Below, piece by piece: positions 62,501 through 64,000 of a stretch of 64,000 nt of DNA. The stretch comes from Tunturibacter gelidoferens. GTDB lineage: Bacteria; Acidobacteriota; Terriglobia; Terriglobales; Acidobacteriaceae. The notes under the pieces are model-generated. The model saw only the letters and a program-made list of their open reading frames with translations, was not told where the DNA came from and did not search any database. The stretch spans positions 620,001 to 684,000 of the forward strand of contig NZ_CP132938.1 in NCBI RefSeq assembly GCF_040358255.1. The letters run 5' to 3'. How positions within the stretch are numbered: the first letter of the stretch is position 1; each line of letters starts with the position of its first letter. Made by a program: the position numbers and the translations under genes.

Positions 62501-64000
62501 CCGCCGGCACGGACGCCCTCTCGGTCACCTTCACCCCAACCGACACCGCCAACTACACCACCGTCACCAAGACAATCTCACTCACCGTAAACCAGGCCAC
62601 ACCAATTATCACCTGGGCCAACCCCGCAACCATCACCTACGGCACAGCACTCTCGGCCACACAGCTTGATGCGACAGCCTCGGTCCCCGGCTCCTTCGCC
62701 TATACCCCGGCAGCTGGCAGCATCCCGACCGCAGGCACTGACACCCTCTCAGTCACCTTCACCCCGAGCGACACCACCAACTACGCCACCGTCACCAAGA
62801 CGGTTCAGCTCACCGTCAACCAGGCCACACCAACCATCACCTGGACCAACCCTGCAACCATCACCTACGGCACTGCGCTCTCCAGCACACAACTGAACGC
62901 AACCGCCTCGGTCCCCGGCTCCTTCACCTACTCCCCGGCAGCGGGCGGCATCATCACCGCAGGCACTGACACCCTCTCGGTCACCTTCACCCCAACCGAC
63001 ACCACGGACTACACCACCGCCTCCGCCTCGGTTCAGATCATCGTCAATCAGGCCACTCCAACCATCGCGTGGACAAATCCGGCGCCCATCACCTACGGCA
63101 CCGCGCTCTCTAACGCCCAGCTCAACGCCACCCCGTCGGTCCCCGGAGAACTCACCTACTCCCCGGCAGCGGGCGCCATCCTCACCGCCGGAACCGATAC
63201 CCTCTCGGTCTCCTTTGTCCCAACCGACACCACCGACTACACCTCGGCCACCAAGACCGTCCAGATCGTCGTCAACCAGGCCACTCCCGTCATCTCATGG
63301 CCGACCCCATCCCTCATCGTCTACGGCACCGCGCTCTCTAACGCCCAGCTCGACGCCACCTCTTCCGTCCCCGGCAAGCTCGTCTACACTCCGGCAGCCG
63401 GCAGCATCCCACCCGCCGGAACCGACACCCTCTCGGTCACCTTCACCCCCACCGACACCACCGACTACACCTCGACCACCCAGACCACGCAGCTCACCGT
63501 CAGCCAGTACACCCCCATCGTCACCTGGGCCACGCCGGCATCAATCGTCTACGGAACCCCGCTAAGCACCACCCAGCTGAACGCCGCCGTCTATCAACCC
63601 AACAGCACCAACCCGATCCCCGGCACCTACGTCTACAGCCCGGCAATTGGAACCAACCTCATGGTCGGCAACCAGCCCCTGTCCGTCACCTTCACCCCAA
63701 CCGACACCTCCGACTACACCACCGCCACCAAGACCATCTCCCTCGTCGTCACCCAGGCCGGCCTCACCATCGAAGCCGACAGCTTCACCCGACTCTACGG
63801 CACGCAGAACCCAGCCTTCACTGGCACCGTTACCGGCCAGCAGGATGGAGACACCTTCGTAGAGACCTTCTCCAACTCCGCGACGATCCAGTCCAACCCC
63901 GGTCAGTATCCGATCATCCCGTCGGTCAACGGAGCCAACCTCTCCGACTACACCCAGACCATCCAGGCCGGAAACCTCTCCATCACCAAGGCGCCAGCCC
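41533..64000 (+). CDS. Giant secreted Ig-like repeat protein with FG-GAP head (runs off the window)
   Basis: An uninterrupted frame from ATG 41533 (ACGGAG site seven bases upstream) to the window edge: at least 7489 codons, no stop seen. Residues about 15-55 form a signal peptide (ILLAVLGLLLATVSVPESFALG). Then come an Ig-like domain (about 55-215) and seven DxNxDGxxD motifs of FG-GAP type (about 230-550, for example DFNGDGKLD, DFNNDGILD), which bind Ca in adhesins and integrin-like propellers. Another Ig-like domain follows, then three degenerate repeat units (two carrying a 190-residue insertion) and an MBG-like domain (45472-45732). 78 Ig-like units of exactly 76 residues follow, then a 79th with a small insertion and a second MBG-like domain. 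It is presumably a surface or secreted adhesin or matrix protein; the C-terminal anchor lies outside the window. Confidence 0.88.
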   Translation, partial: MSSHRTKCKSRSGYLKSGSRSFSGILLAVLGLLLATVSVPESFALGAATTTSLTLSSATVTSGTMVTLTAAVTTGVSTPVSPGLITFCDATATHCVNSAILGTAQLTATGTAVLRLIPGIGTHKYTAVFNGTNSHSSSSSPSQTLSVTGTYATGTTLTSTGTAGNYTLAATVVGNGGFTQSPTAALSFVDTSNSNYVFGTSPLGAAVAAQTFNAAASASGTGIPPRGSALGDFNGDGKLDIAVASAANKVNILLGTGTGTFTTGTTLTAGLTPTGVAVGDFNNDGILDLAVTNAVGNSVSIFFGRGNGTFQNQVIYLTGITPSAVAVGDFNNDGNADLAITNQASNTVTVLLNNGNGTFTAAPFSPFTVGAGPLNLIVSDFNGDGKADIAVTNFATVSVSILLGDGTGNFSQASGSPIDVGRYPTGLVAGDFNGDGIIDIAVPSSNDDTVGILIGNGNGTFQPRVVGANPVGAVPIAIALGDFNGDGKADLTVVNQNNTTQSVLLGNGDGTFQAAVNYTVGATGSSTLVGDFNGDGFPDIATPVQSNNNVAVLLDQITQTATATLNTPNVPAGAAIAHKVDAVYPGETYFAKSTSNLLSLTGTPITTATLLSANPSSSTYSQQVVLSATLSPYALGGYTTNNELITFLNGATVLGTSKLSSGIATLNVTSLPVGTDSLTASFNLGSPTDANFLASTSSPINYPVAKTTPVITWATPAPINYGILVSSTQLNATTTVAGTFSYSVAAYTLLPVGTYTLTATFTPSVANSSSYSSATASVTLVVNPANPQISWPSPAPITYPTPLSNIQLDATVAVYTPVPLTSYYNLNGIYTNGTGFSGGFDQGGNAYSSNLLGTSVTWNNITYQLGPANALDAVGGLSSTGTTVTIALPAGYYASLNMLGAMVNNSTAANPFIITYTDGTTSTYTQSLSDWVYPMNYPGETEVTCVPYRNTSGGGEDSHLTCVYGYSIPLNSSKIVQSVTLPAWQGPGDVSILAMDLVSPPIPGALVYSPTSGTVLPTGENTLSATFTPTNTTNYTGATASVPLLVNPASSTVIVWPTPASITYGTPLSATQLNAVAEITPNTTSVSLSSYYRVNAFQSNGSLFSTGGFDNIGNAYSSNSVGTSITWNGQTYSLGPANLPDAVTSTVIALPQGAFSGLTMIGAATIVGQTSQRFTITYTDGTTVFAAVSLDSWTQTSPFTPYPGESIVSTTAFRNTSGGGQTLGTTYLYGYTIPLDNTKTVQSITLPNNRNVVIVAMAMNTAATPTVIPGSYVYTPPAGTVLPVGTNKLSVQFTPTNPAYGSAAGTVNLVVTKQALLFTANNETAVYGTTVPPYTYSVTGYVNGDTASTAYSGNPSLTTIPAAPTTANTYTITAAIGSLTSSNYSLTFATGTLTITQAIPTVTWANPANITYGTALSATQLNATASVPGTFTYTPALGSIPAAGIDTLSVTFKPTDSTDYSTVTKTVQITVNQATPVITWANPAAITYGTALSATQLNATASVPGSFTYSPAIGNVPVAGTVSLTATFTPTDTVNYTTATKTVQLVVNQAAPVITWATPAAITYGTALSATQLNATASVAGSFAYTPAAGNIPAAGTDTLSVTFTPTDTTDYSAATKTVQIVVNQATPVITWATPAAITYGTALSATQLNATASVAGTFTYTPASGTIPGAGTDTLSVTFKPTDSTDYTTATATVQLVVNKATPVITWANPAAITYGTALSNTQLNATASVAGSFVYTPAVGNIPAAGTDTLSVTFTPTDATDYTTATKTVQIVVNQATPVITWANPAAITYGTALSATQLNATASVAGTFTYTPAVGNIPAAGTDTLSVTFTPTDSTDYTTATKTVQIVVNQATPVITWANPAAITYGTALTSTQLNATASVAGTFTYTPAAGSIPGAGTDTLSVTFIPTDTTDYTTATKTVQIVVNQATPVITWATPAAITYGTALSATQLNATASVAGTFIYSPASGATPGAGTDTLSVTFKPTDATDYTTATATVQLVVNKATPVITWANPAAITYGTALSATQLNASASVAGSFAYSPAAGSIPAAGTDTLSVTFTPTDATDYTTATATVQLVVNKASPVITWANPAAITYGTALSATQLNATASVAGSFAYTPAAGNIPTVGTNTLSVTFTPTDATNYTSATKTVQIVVTQAVPVITWATPASIIYGTALSAIQLNASASVAGSFAYTPAIGNVPAAGTDTLSVTFTPTDTTNYTTATKTVQIVVTQAVPVITWANPASITYGTALSATQLNATASVPGSFAYTPAAGNIPAAGTDTLSVTFTPTDTTNYTTATKTVQIVVTQAVPVITWANPAAITYGTALSATQLNATASVAGSFTYTPAIGNVPAAGTDTLSVTFTPTDTTNYTTATKTVQIVVIQASPVITWANPASITYGTALSATQLNATASVPGSFTYTPAIGNIPAAGTDTLSVTFTPTDSTNYSTATKTVQIVVTQAVPVITWANPAAITYGTALSATQLNATASVAGSFTYTPAIGNVPAAGTDTLSVTFTPTDTTNYTTATKTVQIVVIQASPVITWANPASITYGTALSATQLNATASVPGSFAYSPAAGNIPAAGTDTLSVTFTPTDTTNYTTATKTVQIVVTQAVPVITWANPAAITYGTALSATQLNATASVVGSFTYTPAIGNVPAAGTDTLSVTFTPTDTTNYTTATKTVQIVVNQAAPVITWNTPAPITFGTALSATQLNATASVPGSFTYTPAIGNVPAAGTDTLSVTFTPTDTTNYTSATKTVQIVVTQAVPVITWANPASITYGTALSATQLNATASVAGSFTYTPAAGNIPAAGTDTLSVTFTPTDTTNYTTATKTVQIVVNQAAPVITWNTPAPITYGTALSATQLNATASVAGSFTYTPAIGNIPAAGTDTLSVTFTPTDTTNYTTATKTVQIVVTQASPIITWANPAAITYGTALSATQLNATASVPGSFAYTPAAGSIPGAGTDTLSVTFTPTDTTNYSTATKTVQIVVTQATPVITWANPASITYGTALSATQLNATASVAGSFTYTPAAGNIPAAGTDTLSVTFTPTDTTNYTSATKTVQIVVNQAAPVITWNTPAPITYGTALSNTQLDASSSVPGTLTYTPAAGTIPAVGTDTLSVTFTPTDTANYSSATKTVQLVVNKATPVITWPTPASIVYGTALSNTQLDATASVAGTFTYTPAIGAIPAAGTDTLSVTFTPTDTTDYTTATQTVSLTVTQAAPTITWPTPASITYGTVLSNTQLNASASVPGNLVYTPAAGTTPAAGTDTLSVTLTPTDTANYSSVTKTVQLTVSQAAPVITWATPAAITYGTVLSNTQLDASASVPGNLVYTPVAGTTPAAGTDTLSVTFTPTDTANYSSVTKTVQLTVNQATPTITWTNPANVTYGTALSNTQLDATASVAGSFVYTPAAGSIPNAGIDTLSVTFTPTDTTNYSTATKTVQITVTQVGSTITWSNPASIVYGTTLSNTQLSATASVPGSFVYTPAAGTTPAAGTDSLSVTFTPTDTTNYTSATKTVQIVVTQATPVITWANPASITYGTALSATQLNATASVTGNLVYTPAIGNIPAAGTDTLSVTFTPTDTVNYSSVTKTVQIVVSQASSTLSWATPASIVYGTALSNTQLDATSTVPGTFTYTPAAGSIPAVGTDSLSVTFTPTDTTSYSTATKTVQIVVTQATPTITWANPASIVYGTALSATQLNATASVPGTFTYTPAIGNVPAVGTDTLSVTFTPTDTASYTTATKTVQIVVTQASSSITWVNPASIVYGTALSATQLDATASVPGTLTYTPAAGSIPAVGTDTLSVTFTPTDTTSYSSATKTVQIVVTQATPTITWATPASITYGTALSATQLNATASVPGTFVYTPAIGNVPAAGTDTLSVTFTPTDTTGYTTATKTVQIVVTQATSTITWANPASITYGTALSATQLNATASVPGSFTYTPAAGNIPAVGTDTLSVTFTPTDTTSYSTATKTVQIVVTQATPTITWANPTAITYGTALSNTQLDATASVPGTFTYSPAVGNVPAAGTDTLSVTFTPTDTTSYTTATKTVQIVVNQASSTITWANPASIVYGTALSATQLNATASVPGSFTYAPAAGSLPAVGTDTLSVTFTPTDTVSYTTATKTVQIVVTQATPTITWANPASITYGTALSATQLNATASVPGSFTFTPASGSIPAAGTDTLSVTFTPTDTTSYTTATKTVQIVVSAASSTLSWATPASIVYGTALSNTQLDATSTVPGSFVYTPATGSIPAAGTDTLSVTFTPTDTTSYTTATKTVQLVVTQTAPIITWANPASIVYGTALSATQLNATASVPGSFAYTPAAGTIPAAGTDTLSVTFTPTDTTNYSSVTKTVSLTVTQGAPVITWANPASITYGTALSATQLNATASVVGSFAYTPAVGNIPAAGTDTLSVTFTPIDTTNYSSATKTVQIVVTQAGPVITWATPASIIYGTALSATQLDATASVPGTLVYTPAVGNIPAAGTDTLSVTFTPTDATNYSTATATVQLTVTQAAPTITWATPASITYGTALSATQLDATSSVAGTFVYTPAVGNVPAVGTDTLSVTFTPTDTTSYTTATKTVQIVVTQATPTITWPTPASITYGTTLSSTQLNASSPVAGTFVYTPAAGTTPAAGTDTLSVTFTPTDTTSYTTATKTVQIVVTQATPTITWPTPAPISYGTTLSATQLDATASVPGSFVYTPAAGTTPATGTDTLSVTFTPTDTTSYTTVTKTVQLIVNPATSGITWNTPAPITYGTTLSAIQLDATSSVPGTLVYTPAAGTTPATGTDTLSVTFTPTDTTNNSSATKTVQLVVTQASSTLSWATPASIVYGTALSNTQLDATSTVPGSFAYTPAAGNIPAVGTDTLSVTFTPTDTTNYSSATKTVDITVTQATPTITWATPAGITYGTALSATQLNATASVPGNLVYTPAIGNVPAAGTDTLSVTFTPTDTASYSTVTKTVQIVVNQASSTITWANPASIVYGTVLSATQLNATASVPGNFVYTPAAGTTPAVGTDPLSVTFTPTDTTNYSSATKTVQIVVTQATPVITWANPASITYGTALSATQLDATASVPGNLIYTPAIGNVPAAGTDTLSVTFTPTDTASYSAVTKTVQIVVTQASSTLSWATPASIVYGTALSNTQLDATSTVPGSFAYTPAAGNIPAVGTDTLSVTFTPTDTTSYSTATKTVQIVVTQATPTITWSNPAAITYGTALSSTQLDATSSAPGTFTYTPAVGNIPAAGTDTLSVTFTPTDTTSYSTATKTVQIVVNPASSTITWANPASIVYGTALSATQLNATASVPGSLAYTPAAGSVPAVGTDTLSVTFTPTDSTDYSTATKTVQIVVTQATPTITWANPASITYGTVLSATQLNATASVPGTLVYTPAIGNVPAAGTDTLSVTFTPTDTTSYTSVTKTVQVVVTQASSTLSWSDPASITYGTALSATQLDATSTVPGSFVYTPAAGSIPAVGTDTLSVTFTPTDTTSYSTATKTVQLVVTQASPTITWATPASIVYGTALSATQLDATASVPGTLTYTPAAGNIPAVGTDTLSVTFTPTDTTNYSTVTKTVQIIVTQGAPTITWANPAGITYGTTLSATQLNATASVPGAFTYTPASGSTPAVGTDTLSVTFTPTDTTDYSTATKTVQIVVTQATPTITWTNPASITYGTTLSATQLNATASVPGAFTYTPASGTTPAVGTDTLSVTFTPTDTTSYSTATKTVQIVVTQASSTLSWATPTSIVYGTALSATQLNATSTVPGTFTYTPAAGAVPAVGTDTLSVTFTPTDTTSYSTATTTVQIVVTQATPVVTWANPASITYGTALSATQLNASSPVAGTFTYTPAAGNTPAVGTDTLSVTFTPTDTTSYTSATKTVQIVVTQAASTITWATPASITYGTALSATQLNATASVPGSFTYTPAAGAVPAVGTDTLSVTFTPTDTTSYTHATKTVQLVVTQATPVITWANPAGITYGTALSTTQLDATASVPGNFTYTPAIGNIPAAGTDTLSVTFTPTDTTSYTSVTKTVQIVVTQASSNLTWATPASITYGTALSATQLDASSTVPGSFVYTPAAGNVPAAGTDTLSVTFTPTDTTSYSTATKTVQIVVTQAAPVITWANPASITYGTALSATQLNATASVPGSFTYTPAAGNIPAAGTDTLSVTFTPTDTTSYSTVTKTVQIVVNPASSTITWANPASITYGTALSATQLNATASVPGSFTYTPAAGNIPAAGTDTLSVTFTPTDTTNYTSATKTVQIVVTQATPTITWANPASITYGTALSATQLNATASIPGNLVYTPAVGNIPAAGTDTLSVTFTPTDTTSYSTVTKTVQITVTQASSNLSWATPASITYGTALSATQLDATSTVPGTFVYTPAVGNIPAAGTDTLSVTFTPTDTTSYSTASKTVQIVVTQATPVITWANPAGITYGTALSATQLNATASVPGNLVYTPATGNIPAAGTDTLSVTFTPTDTTNYSTVTKTVSLTVTQGTPTITWTNPASITYGTALSATQLNATASVPGNLVYTPAIGNVPASGTDTLSVTFTPTDTANYSSASKTVQIVVTQATPVITWANPAGITYGTALSATQLNATASVAGTFTYTPAAGNILASGTDTLSVTFTPTDAVNYTTATKSVQIVVTQASSNLSWATPASITYGTALSATQLDATASVAGTFVYTPAAGNIPAAGTDTLSVTFTPNDTTNYSAATKTVQLVVTQATPVITWANPAGITYGTALSATQLNATASVPGNLIYTPAIGNIPAAGTDTLSVTFTPTDTTNYSTVTKTVSLTVSQAAPTITWTNPASITYGTALSAVQLNATASVPGSFTYTPAVGSTPAAGTDTLSVTFTPTDSSNYTTATKSVQIVVTQATPVITWANPASITYGTTLSNIQLDASTPVAGNFTYTPAAGSTPLAGTDTLSVVFTPTDTSNYTTATKSVQIVVTQATPVITWATPAAITYGTALSATQLDATASVPGTFVYNPAAGTVLTAGTDALSVTFTPTDTANYTTVTKTISLTVNQATPIITWANPATITYGTALSATQLDATASVPGSFAYTPAAGSIPTAGTDTLSVTFTPSDTTNYATVTKTVQLTVNQATPTITWTNPATITYGTALSSTQLNATASVPGSFTYSPAAGGIITAGTDTLSVTFTPTDTTDYTTASASVQIIVNQATPTIAWTNPAPITYGTALSNAQLNATPSVPGELTYSPAAGAILTAGTDTLSVSFVPTDTTDYTSATKTVQIVVNQATPVISWPTPSLIVYGTALSNAQLDATSSVPGKLVYTPAAGSIPPAGTDTLSVTFTPTDTTDYTSTTQTTQLTVSQYTPIVTWATPASIVYGTPLSTTQLNAAVYQPNSTNPIPGTYVYSPAIGTNLMVGNQPLSVTFTPTDTSDYTTATKTISLVVTQAGLTIEADSFTRLYGTQNPAFTGTVTGQQDGDTFVETFSNSATIQSNPGQYPIIPSVNGANLSDYTQTIQAGNLSITKAPA
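42208..43182 (+). other. FG-GAP/VCBS-type propeller region inside the giant gene
   Basis: Seven repeats carry the metal-binding motif DxNxDGxxD with following hydrophobic strands (ILLGTGTGTF, SIFFGRGNGTF, TVLLNNGNGTF, SILLGDGTGNF, GILIGNGNGTF, SVLLGNGDGTF, AVLLDQ). Spacing is about 50 residues. Seven units is the blade count of an integrin-type beta-propeller, which makes a folded ligand-binding head plausible. Calcium dependence is known for the family, inferred here. Confidence 0.75.
43975..44534 (+). other. Inserted beta-domain copy 1 within an Ig-like unit
   Basis: Codons from YTPVPLTSYYNLNG to the segment before PIPGALVYSP, about 187 residues, split an otherwise normal Ig-like repeat between its LDATVAV strand and its PGALVYSP strand. 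Landmarks are GFDQGGNAYSSN, VTWNNITYQLGPANALDAV, FIITYTDGTTSTYTQSLSDW, YPGETEV and YGYSIPLNSSKIVQSVTLP. Similar domains accompany acidobacterial glycosidases, hinting at carbohydrate binding. Confidence 0.6.
44761..45333 (+). other. Inserted beta-domain copy 2 within the next Ig-like unit
   Basis: About 191 residues inserted at the equivalent site of the following Ig-like unit. Shared landmarks with copy 1: GGFDNIGNAYSSNSVGTS, ITWNGQTYSLGPANLPDAV, FTITYTDGTTVF, YPGESIV, RNTSGGGQT and YGYTIPLDNTKTVQSITLP. The two copies are clear paralogues, and the host unit resumes with IPGSYVYTPPAGTVLPVGTN. Confidence 0.6.
48445..49580 (+). repeat. Two-unit higher-order repeat, about 2.5 copies
   Basis: A segment starting at 48445 recurs at 48901 (456 bases, two units). 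The first pair is identical by eye for about 320 bases (48445-48764 against 48901-49220), well above the similarity of ordinary neighbouring units. A third copy starts at 49357 with a handful of differences. It marks a recent duplication of a two-unit block. Confidence 0.7.
59872..60271 (+). repeat. Near-identical adjacent single-unit duplication
   Basis: Bases 59872-60043 are identical by eye to 60100-60271, one 228-base unit further on, including unusual synonymous choices (AGCATTACC, ACAGCTCTC). They then diverge at the SY/NY variable site. This is a recent single-unit copy event or conversion. Confidence 0.65.

Larger units (their letters stand above)
45733..63516 (+). repeat. 78 tandem 228-bp units encoding 76-residue Ig-like domains
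   Basis: The Trp codon of the [V/T]ITW motif recurs at every 228th base from 45742 to 63526 (I checked each position along the listing), giving 78 consecutive intervals of exactly 228 bases. The consensus unit reads, in pieces, VITWANPASITYGTALSATQ, LNATASVPGSFTYTPAAGNI, PAAGTDTLSVTFTPTDTTNY, TTATKTVQIVVTQATP. Units differ mainly by synonymous codons and a few variable sites. The 79th unit (from 63517) breaks the rule with a nine-residue insertion (YQPNSTNPI region). Confidence 0.95.

Noticed and set aside
45733..63516. CRISPR-like regular repetition
   Set aside because: The 228-base period, the lack of short repeat-spacer structure and the continuous reading frame show a protein-coding array.

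Overview
The window looks like a chromosomal segment of a soil-type Acidobacteriota (Terriglobia-like). Evidence: two Oar-type TonB-dependent receptors of about 1100 residues with an N-terminal carboxypeptidase-regulatory-like domain, a long sugar-porter MFS protein, UDP-sulfoquinovose synthase next to a GT21 enzyme, and a giant Ig-like repeat protein with TITW/ITYGT repeats. This assignment rests on gene content and my memory of such genomes; no search was run.

Layout. (1) 0-4.5 kb: an Oar-like receptor and a frameshifted secreted-protein gene. (2) 4.5-17.8 kb: a coherent N-acetylgalactosamine/galactosamine utilisation locus. It has a second Oar-like receptor, an MFS sugar porter, an amidohydrolase, a secreted GH36-like glycosidase, a DeoR-type regulator, the AgaZ aldolase subunit, an AgaS-type SIS deaminase/isomerase and a PfkB kinase. 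There is no PTS and no obvious AgaY or AgaA. The likely logic is outer-membrane capture, periplasmic cleavage, import, then conversion through tagatose phosphates to triose phosphates. (3) 17.9-22.9 kb: a decayed alpha/beta hydrolase, a three-gene operon (SDR lacking its catalytic Tyr, RidA-like, nitronate-monooxygenase-like), a LysR regulator and a CGNR zinc-finger protein. (4) 22.9-25.5 kb: a decay zone with remnants of an OmpA-domain protein, a phosphatase tail, a haem/HAMP sensor and a Ser/Thr kinase, all with frameshifts or stops. (5) 25.8-34.4 kb: an outer-membrane MetA-type protein, a pair of small EamA/SMR-like membrane proteins, a class II glutamine amidotransferase (AsnB-like), a GT39/ArnT-like transferase, UDP-sulfoquinovose synthase and a GT21 enzyme. 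This suggests an envelope glycolipid or sulfolipid module. (6) 34.7-40.8 kb: metabolic genes: DUF2252, Old Yellow Enzyme, fumarase C, malic enzyme. (7) 41.5-64 kb: one open reading frame that runs off the right edge (at least 7489 codons). It encodes a secreted protein with an Ig-like head, seven FG-GAP-type Ca-binding motifs, degenerate Ig units carrying an inserted domain, and then 78 consecutive 76-residue Ig-like repeats (228 bp each) with no length change across 17.8 kb.

The most striking element is that phase-locked array. Its units fall into zones, it carries recent duplications of one, two and four units, and the many apparent genes on its other frames and opposite strand are artefacts of the repeat. 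The next most interesting are the sulfoquinovose-linked envelope cluster and the SDR-RidA-NMO operon with a non-canonical SDR. No rRNA, tRNA, CRISPR array, transposase or phage gene was seen.
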